Source of the DNA: Bremia lactucae | Taxonomy: Eukaryota; Oomycota; Peronosporomycetes; Peronosporales; Peronosporaceae | Assembly (NCBI RefSeq): GCF_004359215.1 | Contig: NW_027152213.1 | Coordinates: forward strand, 647,978-668,276 | DNA length: 20,299 nucleotides | Direction: 5' to 3' | In this document: piece by piece, positions 10,601-18,989 of the stretch | Layout of the letters: each line of letters starts with the position of its first letter | How positions within the stretch are numbered: position 1 is the stretch's first letter | Made by a program: the position numbers and the translations under genes | The notes under the pieces: generated by a model | Told to the model about the DNA's origin: nothing | What the model saw: only the letters and a program-made list of their open reading frames with translations | The model's database searches: none

Positions 10601-11827
10601 TTCCGCCTATGAATATTTACGACTGCTTCTCTTCTCCTATGTTCGGCGCGTCTCGTATTTCGGAATTTGTCGAACTCGCGTCTGAGCGTAGTTGCCCGGT
10701 CCAATTGGGGTTGTACGGGGAAGAAATTTCCCAGAGAGGTTTGCTCCATCCCTTCCTGGGAATGCGTGGCCGGGCCACGTTTATTTATCGCTGGTTGCGA
10801 CCGCGTCAGATCGATTATCTGGACGCGTCACTGCAGCAGTGGTGCCAGGTACTTCCCCGACAAGTAACAGCTGAACCGAATTCCAATCGGCTGTGCATAA
10901 TATGGCAACACACAGGTCCACTATGGAGGGGTACTGTGTGTACCAGATACCACGGAAGGCTCCAGGAGCCCTCGCCATGATAGATCTGCCCCAGTCTCGT
11001 ACCACAAAAGGCATAATGTGAAGCAGAAGCCAGTGTTGTGCGGGTATTTCAGGTGAGTTAGGCCTGAGGACAGAGAAATCCACATACCGTCCTAGCTCTC
11101 GCCAATTATCAGCGGAAGCAGCGTGCTTATACGCATCCTCACGTGATTCCATTTCGCACTTCTCCAACCACGAATGACAAAGCGATCTAGCCCTGTCATC
11201 GCTCTCCCCATCGACTGCTATAAGCCTGAGGATTAGAATCTGATGACTGAATACTTCCGCCTCGCCCCACTTAAGTAACCATTCGTTCGGGCATTGTTAC
11301 GTTACAATCTCTGGGTAGGGGAAAAACTTGAATGCATGTCGAAGCGCGGCTGGATTTTCCACCATCCATTCAAAATAATCGATAAATGTACCGCTCCCGC
11401 CATGTTGGTTTGGTAGAGCAAACGTTTCTCCATATTTCCTCTTCCATTCTTGAAACGCCTCCTGGTTTATTTTCCGTAGTCGTTGTGCAATACGCCTGTC
11501 GGAAATTGATAGCTGGTCTACCTCTGCGGTTCCGAGTATGCGCTCGTTAATTCTAGCGTGAATTGGTTTACCACGGTCGACGAACCTCAGCACAGGAGTG
11601 TTGTATTCCTCTGCAGAGATACCGGTGTCCTGTGAGCCACTTGCATAGACGTCGAGACCCAGCTCCTCCAAAATGGGGGCTTCCTCCCCCTGTGCGTTAT
11701 CCGCTAATGACTCCTCATCATAGTGACTCGCGTTAAGCACCGGGAGACCGACGTGCTGGTGTACCTTATCTAGTCTGGCCCGCATGCCCGGCCCTGGCAA
11801 CGCATTCCAGTCTATGAATTGTTGCCC

Positions 11828-12430
11828 TTACTGGACCCCGTAAAAGTGGCCTTCTGCATGATTTAGCAAAAACATAAGGGAGAGAACCTTATGACATTAT
11901 TGACTTGCTCGTCAGCAAGTGCCGTCACTACACCTGTCTCATGCGCATCACCGTTTGGCATCGTGAACGTTTGATATGAATATTGCTGCGCATGGGCCGC
12001 GCCAGCCTCGTCAACGTCCCACACGTAAATCGGCTCCCGTATATACACGGCGAGTGCCCTGAGAAGAATGGAGCCTGCCCAAAAGGTGCTTGAGACTGAT
12101 TTGCTAACACACTGAGCACGTGTGACCGCAAAATGTGCGTACAATGCCGCAGTCGCGGCAGCAGTCGTTGCTGGGGTCACCGCATGTGGATACATTCTCT
12201 CCAGTTCTAAGTACGGATTCACGAGCTTTAGCTGAAGATCATACTTTAGATTCGCCAGTACGATATCTGTGGCCTGATGCTTGATGTTGTTAATAGCCCG
12301 AGTTTGATCCGCAAACGGTTTAAATGGGTTCGCGAGCTCGTTTGTAATAGCCGCGAAGAAGGCATAAAGTAGGCATTGACCGTTGGATGGAACATTGACT
12401 GGCGTGCCGTGCAGGCTGCCGATCCACAGA
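11828..12430 (-). pseudogene. OTU-like cysteine protease domain inside LINE ORF1
   Basis: The minus-strand frame from ~12430 reads PVNVPSNGQCLLYAFFAAI, matching the catalytic-Cys helix of OTU-family deubiquitinases (G-x-C-L-x-x-A; Cys codon 12373-12375). Further on come a helical region, then WAGSILLRALAVYIREPIYV (~12085-12030), like the OTU core strand-helix-strand (W-x-x-x-x-L-x-A-x-A-x-x-x-x-x-P-I-x-V), and after a frameshift near 11880 LMFLLNHAEGHFYGVQ, like the catalytic His strand (H-[FY]-Y-x-V; His codon 11846-11848). Cys-to-His distance is about 176 residues, within the OTU range. A TAA follows at 11828. If functional in an intact copy, it would cleave ubiquitin-type linkages or process ORF1. 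The position usually held by Asp before Gly-x-Cys is Asn here. Confidence 0.65.
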
Positions 12431-13124
12431 CACCTGCCTGGGCGGAGAACTGGGATCTTGGACCCTGGTATTCTCGAAGCCCTCCCCGGTGTCCATATTC
12501 AGGGCCGCGTCGTCCGACCTAATTGATGTGTCCATTTCGATATCATCCACTTCAATGCTAGTAGGATCGTTTGGATTTAGATGTACCCAGTTGGTGACTG
12601 GTGTCGGACCCAACTCGAATGGAGGGCCACTTATGACGGCGTCAGACCCAGTCGGCTCCTGTATCTCCAATTCTTCGTGTAGAGTAAAAACTTGCTGACG
12701 GCATTACTAATTCTTCATTAGAGGCATCCATATCTACGTCATTCCGATCCTCCAACGACGACTCCTGCGTAGCTCCATCTTGTTGTATATCTTCCTGTTG
12801 CGTCGGAAAGGACTGGACATCCTCGTAATCGTCTTTATCTTCGGAGCTGTCTTCCAATTCCGCATATATGCTACGATGGATCGTACATCCATGAGTTTGC
12901 GGTGTTAAACCTTGAGTATTTTCCCGCCGTCTCCCTTCGTCAACAGAGCTTGTGCTCGGCACTAAACCAGCACCTAACCCAGCTCCCCCGTGATGCGCCT
13001 GCTGCGCACCATGCTGCTGCGGCAGCACGGACTGACCTGGTTGAGATGTCTGTGTTGACGGTGTATGGCGTCGCCCATTTCTAAGGCCCCGTCCTCCGGT
13101 GCTGCGAGATGGTTGCTTCTGCCC

Positions 13125-14396
13125 CTATGCAGGTTGGCGCTGCTGGCGCCGTATGACAGTCCATCCAGTTTCATCCGGTTGCACATGTTCGCTTTGGTTT
13201 TCTCCTGGTGCATTCCTCTGTCGTTGATCATGTCGTTCTGGCAGTTCAACTGGCTCAAGCACTCGTCCTCCGTCACCGGTGAAAAGATCCACTAGTCCAC
13301 CCATCCATGCTGTCAGCGCTAGGTCCAGATCTTCCACTATCGTGCAGTTGTCAAAAGACGGTACTGTGTGATCAGGTACCGTGCCGAGGTATTTTCGTTG
13401 TCTCGACGCCCGTAATTCCTCAATACGTTCCTCTGACACCCTACACTTCGCTGTGGTGTGATGGAGGTTATAACAAGTACGACACGGAGCTGTTGCCAGT
13501 CGTTGAAAGTGATGTAGCATTATTGTCTGCTCCCTCATTTTTAGTGAAGTGACATTGACCAAGAGTTCCGGGCATTCCATCGAGGAGAAAATGACCGTCC
13601 AGTAGTCATTGTCATGCTCCTTAAAGCCTTGTACCCCAGGGTGTCGAATATCCAGAATATATTCGCCCGCAATTTGGCTAAAGACAGTTCGGAGAAGAAT
13701 CGGATTCAATTCTTCTGTGCCCAGGATTCGGACGGCATAGTGTCTGGCCACTTGCGGGGAGGATCGGGTACCGGCGATGTTATTCTCCGCCCTTTGCAGC
13801 TTGATAATACAGTTTCTCAATTTAAATTTCTTGTACGCCCAATTATTCGCCGCCCGCTTAGACATAAACGTGAAGGTAAGAGTGTGCTGCCCGTCAAACA
13901 CCACGCGTTGCGCTGCTCGAGGAAACTGCTCCATCACCTTCTTAGTAGCATCAGTGCGTGCGGTAGCCTCTACTAGCTCGCGTAGCAGTGACCTTCGTGG
14001 GATAGATTTACCCAGTCGAATTCGGGCGGAGAGATCTGCTATTAGCACCCCTTCCACGTTGGAATGGTGATATGCCATCATTGCTGCTCTCTGTAGTCCA
14101 GGTGTGGTGCACACAAGGAACGTAGGGGGGCCAGGAAGCTCCAAACGTCTCTCCACATAAGTTGTTAGAGCCTCGCGCTCCTCCTCCAACATCGGCCGCA
14201 ACGCCGTGTCCTCGTGCAGAGGATAATCACTCGTCGCTATCTGACAAAGCCGCTTCATCTGCGACTCTGCAGCTGCTGCCTCTTCATCCTGTTCTGCGCG
14301 CACTTGCAGACGTCGAGCTGCTTCCTCAGATGTCCATGCCGTGGGCAGTGTCGCACTTGCGCTAGGGTTTGGGGTGGAGTCCAAACTCTCTTCCAT
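13125..14396 (-). CDS. LINE ORF1 N-terminal part, gag-like RNA-binding protein with CCHC knuckle
   Basis: An open 423-codon segment starting MEESLDSTPNPSASATLP. Upstream residues may belong to it if a C-run frameshift is corrected. It has an Ala/Glu-rich, potentially coiled-coil segment (residues ~25-50), a central region with FTFMSKRAANNWAYKKFKL and HYAVRILGTEELNP that could be an RNA-recognition-like fold, and one zinc knuckle CRTCYNLHHTTAKC (C-x2-C-x4-H-x4-C, ~residues 308-321). LINE ORF1 proteins bind element RNA and form the ribonucleoprotein. The stop is TAG after RRQQRQPA. The same frame continues sensibly beyond it (GQKQPSRSTGGRG), so the stop may be a nonsense mutation and not the natural end. 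Confidence 0.8.
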   Translation of the reverse strand: MEESLDSTPNPSASATLPTAWTSEEAARRLQVRAEQDEEAAAAESQMKRLCQIATSDYPLHEDTALRPMLEEEREALTTYVERRLELPGPPTFLVCTTPGLQRAAMMAYHHSNVEGVLIADLSARIRLGKSIPRRSLLRELVEATARTDATKKVMEQFPRAAQRVVFDGQHTLTFTFMSKRAANNWAYKKFKLRNCIIKLQRAENNIAGTRSSPQVARHYAVRILGTEELNPILLRTVFSQIAGEYILDIRHPGVQGFKEHDNDYWTVIFSSMECPELLVNVTSLKMREQTIMLHHFQRLATAPCRTCYNLHHTTAKCRVSEERIEELRASRQRKYLGTVPDHTVPSFDNCTIVEDLDLALTAWMGGLVDLFTGDGGRVLEPVELPERHDQRQRNAPGENQSEHVQPDETGWTVIRRQQRQPA

Positions 14397-14548
14397 TGTC
14401 GTGTCTTCTACCTCCCCAAGTCGGTTCGCCGCTGCCGCCTGCTCTGGAGGACTCGGAGCGGCTAAGGCTGAAGTGGGAGGCCCGTCCGGTGGGTCGGGTG
14501 GCCTGGGGGGGGGCGGCCGGCCCGAGAGGAGCCGTCGCCGCTACTCAT

Positions 14549-14627
14549 ACGCACTCGTAAGTTTAAACACTTGGTTAGGAAAGCTGGTTTCAAATCGCTG
14601 GGTTCGTGCCACAGCAAATTGAAAAGT
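14549..14627 (-). other. LINE 5' UTR
   Basis: 79 bp between the right target-site duplication and the probable ORF1 ATG at 14548. It should contain or follow the element's internal promoter, but I see no recognisable motif. Confidence 0.5.
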
Positions 14628-14640
14628 GAGTAGAACTTCT
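14628..14640 (+). repeat. Target-site duplication, right copy
   Basis: GAGTAGAACTTCT is identical to 5414-5426 and is followed by CCGTGGAATATAAAG, which continues gypsy relic B at the codon after the left copy. Confidence 0.9.
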
Positions 14641-15830
14641 CCGTGGAATATAAAGCAGGACAACTTAATGTCGTCGCGGATGCCTTTCGAGCCGGACCGA
14701 TTTTGAGCCGGCTGCGCAAAACAACCGTGAGGATAAGCCCCCTGTTGCAACAATCAATAGTGAGCATGAGCCCACTGTTGCAACAATAAGTGTCTCGTCG
14801 TCGACATTACTTAACGACGTTAGAAGAGCCTATCAAGAAAATAAGGCTCTTAAAGGTTTGATGGATCACCTCAGAAATACATCACAACAATCCTTCAAAG
14901 AATTGTAGAAACTGTATATATTTTCAGCAGATCGATACACAACACGCAATGGTTTACTTATTGCACAGCCTTTGCTGGCACACACCTCGTGTCGTCATCC
15001 CTAACCATAATAATTCGCGATTACACATCATGTATGAGTGTTACGATACCCTAATGAGTGGGCACCGTGGGTGTGAAAAACTTATCTCACGGCAAGACGC
15101 GATTTCTACAGGCCCTGCCAGTATGAATTCGTCCGCAAGTACGTACATACGTGCTTGCAAAGGTTGTCAACGGATGAAGCCTAGCGCTTCATCTCGTGCT
15201 CCATTTGAACCTCTGCCTGTTCCGGCGGAGTGTTGACAGGCCGTATCGATCGACTTCGTCTTCGAACTTCCCAAAGACGCTCACAAGAAACTGATATTCT
15301 TGTTTTTTTGTTGATCGTTTCGCTAAGATGGTACATTGTGTTGCAGTCAAAAAGTCTATCACAGCCGAAGGCTGTGATCGTGTTTTTATTGACACGATAT
15401 TTCGACTCCATGGGTAACCCCGTGAACTGTTATGAGTCGAGATCCCCGGTTCGCGGCAGAGTTTTGGCAACTTATGTTTAAATCACTCGAAAATCGGTTA
15501 AAATGTCATCTTTGGGACGAGTTGGAGTGAGTTCTAGCCAATGGCAGAATTCCTCAACAACAATTCGGTGCATGCATCAACAAGGCATACACCGTTTTTC
15601 TTTATTGGCATCCACGAATACCCACCTTGTTTAAGAGTGACTCTTATTCAAGAAGGGGAAGGACTTGCTCGAGCAAAGAAAAATCCAGGTCATGCTCATC
15701 ACGCATTGACTCAACTTAAAAAGAACGTATTTGCTGTTCTATATTCATCAGCATTCTGTTTATATCGGTCCACCGCATCAGCGATAAAATCCTGTACGAA
15801 ACGGACCACTGCTTATCTAGCCAGCAGGAA
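14641..15830 (+). pseudogene. pol: Ty3/gypsy pol relic B, 3' part (RNase H end, integrase)
   Basis: Continues the element cut by the LINE. SVEYKAGQLNVVADA follows FFAE*NF of 5400-5426 without loss. Then come a frameshift, RRPDFEPAAQ-like text, the spacer MDHLRNTSQQSFKEL (~14860), RYTTRNGLL (~14935), and integrase: a zinc-binding segment with ECYDTLMSGHRGCEK (first His is Tyr) and ACKGCQR (~15155), the DDE core with DRFAKMVHCVAV (first Asp, ~15313), CDRVFIDTIFRLHG (~15375) and RDPRFAAEFWQLMF (second Asp, 15441-15443). The segment with the catalytic Glu is deleted near 15510. Text resumes with AEFLNNNSVHASTRHTPFFF (15545-15605) and ends in a basic region (RAKKNPGHAHHALTQL). Several stops and frameshifts. 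Inactive. Confidence 0.87.
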
Positions 15831-16280
15831 TTCTCCTGCTGACTCAGTTTTGTTTGTGTTTCAGTGCGACCGATGCGCACAGCGGAGATGTCATTCTCCT
15901 CTTTTGTGAGAGCATCATCGATGCTGAGTATTTCAGCATCGGTAGTAAGTCAACAATAGCCTTATCGCTTTTTACTGAGTTTGTTCTTTCAATGTTGATT
16001 GAATTAACGTTGATGTCCTTCGCATTGACTGTCTGTTCGCGACAAGCATTGTCGGCCGTCGACACTAAGTCATGACGACGGGAACGTTCACGATCATTTT
16101 CGACAGAGGACGCGACTTTGATCATGTAGATGAACGGTTGGGCCTGACGAGTAAGTCAAACCCGATTTATCCTCCTCTCTCCATCCATTGATGGACTCGT
16201 GCGGTGATAAGCGCTTTCTAGTTGAGCGATTCTTGAACCACCGCGAGGTGAAGGGGTCAATCTCGTTTGATGGCGAGGGT

Positions 16281-16829
16281 ATACACTCTCGGTTCCAACT
16301 CCTAGTGGACGTTCTGGGTGTCGACGAACAGTACGATGAGACATATCCTGTGGTCCACAAGAACCATCGGAGTACAGCGCTCCGCGTTCTCGTTAAGGAA
16401 TTGTAAAGTATCAATTCCTTCACATATCTTAAAAGTGAAGCACGTGCAATTTATAGCTCTCTCCAACTACGGACCATTTCTCAAACCGGTCACGACGCGC
16501 AACCAGTTTGTCAAGACCGGTCTCACGACCTATGCTTTGCACATTCTTAATGAATACACTCTTTGGTTCCAACTAATGATGGACGTTCTGGGTGTCGACG
16601 AACAGTACGATGAGACAAATCCTGTGATCCACAAGGACCATCGAAATATAGCGCTCCGCGTTCTCGTTAACGAATTGTAAAGTATCAATTCCTTCACATA
16701 TCCTTAAAGTGAAGCACGTGCAACTTATAGCTTTCTCCAACTACGGACCATTTCTCAAACCGGTCACGTCGCGTAACCAGTTTGTCAAGACCGGTCTCAC
16801 GGCCTATGCTTTGCACATTCTTAATGAAT
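16281..16829. repeat. ~273-bp tandem duplication
   Basis: 16281-16553 and 16554-16829 are near-identical direct repeats. Both contain GACGTTCTGGGTGTCGACGA, AGCGCTCCGCGTTCTCGTTA, a conserved block around AAACCGGTCACG and CACATTCTTAATGAAT, offset by 273-274 bases. They differ by scattered substitutions and small indels, so the duplication is not recent. It duplicates part of the minus-strand antisense ORF remains. Confidence 0.92.
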
Positions 16830-16980
16830 GTCTCCCAAGCTTGAAACAAGGAAATTACATCCTGTGAAGGCTTTCCAAGTGTGCCATCGATGAAGAAATT
16901 AGTCTCATCTTCACTAGGCTTGTAAAGCTTGGATGAGTCGAACAAAGGAATCTTGTATCGTTCGTTAGTCATACCAGACC

Positions 16981-17032
16981 AACGAATTAGGTTGCTTGTA
17001 GAGGGCAACGAATTAGGTTGCTTCTAGAGGGC
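16981..17032. repeat. 26-bp tandem duplication
   Basis: AACGAATTAGGTTGCTT plus nine more bases occurs at 16981-17006 and again at 17007-17032 with a single mismatch (G/C at unit position 18). Confidence 0.95.
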
Positions 17033-17668
17033 AACCAGATATTCTTTAAGGGAGCAAACCGCAACGTATTGCGGTCCCTCTCCCAGTGGTTAATATTAAC
17101 ATTTGACCTGAAGTTACGTTCGAAGTGATCTTTACGATCACATCGTTTCTGGTGATGCACGTTAGCACCGCCAGTAGCATTCTTTTCGAAGTAATGTTAT
17201 AGATGCTCAACGATACCCGAGGCTCCAAGGTATCGGTAGCCCTTACGATCACAACGTCCCTGGTGATGCTTTTTAGTATTACCAGAGTTGTCACCGTCGA
17301 TGGAAACATCACAGGATGACTCCACATCGAAAGTATCCGACGAGTTGAAACACATAGCTTTACCCTTTTTGGTTGTCACGTCAAATGTCATAGGTTGTCG
17401 GACTTGGCCCTGGGCGAACCGGAGGCCTTAATAGTGGTCACCAAGTCGGACGGTGACGCTGATCACCTCCAATCGGAATTGGAGGTGAATTGCCTCCTGC
17501 AGTAGTCGCATGAACGTCTACTGAAATGTTTGCATCATTAGCAGCTACACTTAGTCGTGTAACAGGCTACGCGCATGAGCTTCCTAGCAAAAGTTGGATT
17601 TGAAATAAACCAACGAGTGCTAACTTACAAAAAAAGACACAATAGTATTCTCTGTCACTCTTCATCAT

Positions 17669-17701
17669 TCACTGTAGTGACTGTTTGTAAAGGGAATGTG
17701 A
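17669..17701 (+). promoter_or_regulatory. Pre-LTR palindrome and polypurine tract
   Basis: TCACTGTAGTGA (17669-17680) is followed by GTAAAGGGAATG, a purine-rich tract just before the LTR start. The same order (TCACTATAGTGA, then TTAAATGGGGATGG) occurs on the minus strand at 18898-18866 before the LTR at 18865, so the two sites are homologous and face each other. Confidence 0.55.
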
Positions 17702-18386
17702 TGAAACGGGGTCTCCCGTTGCATATATGTTATTTCCATTACAGGAGTAATAAATGAAACGATCTATAAGAGTAAAAAATATCAGAATGAAGTATTAAAA
17801 AAGGGAGCAGGTAAAGCCACACATCCTTTATTGCCCCCTCCCCGTCTGTTTGCTGTAATAAAATAAAAACTGCAGATTAATGACAACATAAAACATTTTT
17901 ATGGTATAAGTTATTCCACTACATCGCAAAATCGACAGATATGTTATCAGAATCGTCTTTTAATCACCCTTTTGGCTTTTTGGTACCCCCCCCTAAATTA
18001 TATTAGGGAACAATAATTAATACACCCCTTGATCATCTACCTTTGTTTTTATTAGAGTAGTGTAATAGTAGCAACTTCTTGTAGCTAGAATTCACGTTAT
18101 GAAAGCCTTTCCAGCTTCAGTAGCTCGAAAGGCCTGCAGAAATACTTCTTAATATATGCGCAGTTGCTTTGTTAAATAGCAGATGCTTATTCAACAATTT
18201 TTTTTACGAAAACCGACAAAAGCTAAAATATGAATAAATGTGGCTTGCTGGCGGTGTGTACAATTTAAGGGAATAAGATTCGCCTATTAGAAAGGTAAGC
18301 AATGCCTTCCGCAAAAATTGGTAGAAGTAAAGTAAAATAAATTCATCGTTAGCTCTATTTCCTAAGAATCAACTGACTAAATGACA
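17702..18386 (+). repeat. LTR type D start plus unassigned AT-rich sequence
   Basis: TGAAACGGGG at 17702 matches the TGTAACGGGG start of LTR C at 9 of 10 bases and follows a polypurine-like tract. The next ~60 bases (GTTATTTCC...AGGAGTAATAAATGAA) resemble the start of the LTR at 18865 (minus). After about 17810 (AAAAAAGGGAGCAGG) I cannot align it to the other LTRs and see no clear TG...CA end. The rest contains homopolymer-rich AT sequence, a C-run near 17985, and an inverted repeat GCCTTTC...GAAAGGC at 18105-18133. No coding region. The right limit is simply the neighbouring LTR. Confidence 0.4.
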
Positions 18387-18865
18387 TGTATAACGGAGCA
18401 CTTTTCACTAGTACTGATCAGTACTAGTTAACCTTACACTTATTGCAGTGTGGGTGAGCTGCCTCTAAACTTCACGTATAAAAAGGCACCGAGGAAGGTT
18501 TCTATGAAGCTAAGAATCTTTAGCTTACAGTCTTAGACTAACGCTTTAGAATACAGAAAAGTAAAACTGTTTTAACATGTTTAATTTCCTACGTAACGAT
18601 CTTCTATCTACTACTGAACATATTACATAAAAACTAAGTATGGCGCCTCCTTGCGCACCGCAATTGGCGAGGTTAATTTAGACTTAAATCAACCAATCAA
18701 TAAAGCTAATGTCTTATTGTATCAATATTACCCAATTTGGTAATATTGGAACTATTTTAGTCAAAATTATAATAATTTTGTTTTTCTTTAATTATTTCCT
18801 CTCATAGGAAATAATGTTCATTATTCCTCTTTTGGGAAATATTATTTGTGTAACTTCCCGTCACA
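18387..18865 (-). repeat. LTR type B, 3' LTR of a minus-strand element
   Basis: On the minus strand it starts TGTGACGGG at 18865 and ends CCGTTATACA at 18387, an inverted TG...CA pair like those of the other LTRs. A TATA-like CTTTTTATACG lies near 18480, followed by a hairpin-rich 3' end with a perfect 22-bp palindrome at 18407-18428. That palindrome and the following GTGCTCCGTTATA correspond in position to the terminal hairpin and GTGCCCCGTTACA of LTR C. The polypurine tract lies on its right (18866-18879), so the internal region extends to the right. Confidence 0.7.
18407..18428. repeat. Perfect 22-bp palindrome in LTR B
   Basis: The half site ACTAGTACTGA is followed immediately by its reverse complement with no loop. 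It occupies the place of the ACTTGTACTG/CAGTACAAGT hairpin near the end of the C-type LTRs. Confidence 0.95.
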
Positions 18866-18989
18866 CCATCCCCATTTAACCAACGGTCACTATAGTGACT
18901 GATGTAGGGTGACAGGAAATGCTATAATGTCTTTTCTTGTAATTTCACAAGTAAAGACATAATAGTTTATCCAATTGCGAAAAATAACT
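18866..18989 (-). promoter_or_regulatory. Polypurine tract, palindrome and hairpin next to LTR B
   Basis: On the minus strand TTAAATGGGGATGG (18879-18866) precedes the LTR. TCACTATAGTGA is at 18887-18898. An imperfect 14-bp stem (ATGTCTTTTCTTGT / ACAAGTAAAGACAT, one mismatch, 6-base loop) spans 18927-18960. A similar but non-hairpin stretch is at 17625-17645 beside LTR D. Confidence 0.6.

Larger units (their letters stand above)
5566..10749 (-). pseudogene. LINE ORF2 relic: endonuclease-RT-zinc finger-RNase H
   Basis: ORF2 probably starts at the ATG at 10749 (MEQTSLGNFFPV), ~75 residues ahead of the endonuclease and about 30 bp after the TAA that ends ORF1 at 10781. It ends at 5566 after GEAGQQ. 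Domain order on the minus strand: endonuclease (~10590-9770), RT (~9150 to ~7800 across the N gap), a long RT C-terminal region, a zinc-finger-like segment (~6690-6540) and RNase H (~6180-5566). The protein would nick target DNA and copy LINE RNA at the nick. Reading is broken by frameshifts near 10275, 10075, 9430, 9330, 8915, 8650, 6690, 6510 and 6180 and by a TGA near 9863, plus a frame disagreement across the gap. No functional protein can be made. Confidence 0.88.
10781..14548 (-). pseudogene. LINE ORF1 relic: gag-like, acidic linker, OTU-like protease, unknown C-terminus
   Basis: The likely original start is the ATG at 14548 (MSSGDGSSRAGRPP). A run of nine Cs near 14506-14514 puts it one base out of frame with the downstream gag. 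One more C would fuse them through a Pro/Ala-rich linker. The longest open piece is 13125-14396 (423 codons). The same frame continues past a TAG at 13125 to 12642, shifts near 12690 and again near 12415 into the OTU-like domain, shifts near 11880, then runs in a single frame to 10781 with only two in-frame TAA codons (11828 and 11297). The C-terminal part (DWNALPGPGMRARLDKVHQH onward; FIDYFEWMVENPAALRHAF) resembles nothing I recognise. The full product would be about 1250 residues, unusually long for a LINE ORF1. Confidence 0.75.
5427..14627 (-). mobile_element. L1-like LINE (non-LTR retrotransposon), ~9.2 kb
   Basis: Minus-strand non-LTR element bounded by the 13-bp duplication. Element order: 5' UTR; ORF1 with CCHC knuckle and OTU-like domain; ORF2 with endonuclease, RT, zinc-finger-like segment and RNase H; 3' UTR; oligo-A (seen as TCTTTTTTT at 5427-5435 on the + strand). 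RT style plus apurinic-type endonuclease and archaeal-type RNase H (FFDGGARGNPGPGGAG) fit the L1 group of plants and oomycetes. Both termini appear present, so it was probably a full-length insertion. It is longer than a usual 6-7 kb L1, mainly because ORF1 is long. At least ten frameshifts or stops make it dead, and 352 bases are unsequenced. It is younger than the gypsy relic it interrupts. Confidence 0.9.
15844..17560 (-). pseudogene. Degenerate antisense ORF of the gypsy element (gag-like?), minus strand
   Basis: Minus-strand coding remains between pol of relic B and a downstream polypurine tract/LTR. Reading from ~17560: ISVDVHATTAGGNSPPIPIGG (~17530-17470), an acidic Ser/Asp piece FNSSDTFDVESSCDVS (~17350), two copies of HHQ-x-RCDRK (~17250 and ~17140), then 16694-17008 with ERYKIPLFDSSKLYKPSEDE, FQAWETFIKNVQSIG and RRDRFEKWSVVGES, a partly duplicated region, and 15844-16125 with ERSRRHDLVSTADNACREQT. 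Stops and frameshifts interrupt it throughout. The SVD...G.N/GNS..P...IG.D segment is also found on the + strand at 19060-19130. I do not recognise the family. It may be a structural protein or an accessory antisense gene. Confidence 0.5.

Noticed and set aside
13065..14622. Several + strand open frames of 60-120 codons over the LINE ORF1 region
   Set aside because: They are mirror images of the minus-strand gag-like ORF, show no recognisable domains, and end with its boundaries.
16188..16680. + strand ORFs of 72-120 codons in the tandem duplication
   Set aside because: They repeat the same shadow peptide in each unit. The minus strand (FIKNVQSIGRETGLDKLV) aligns with coding remains outside the duplication and is the better candidate.
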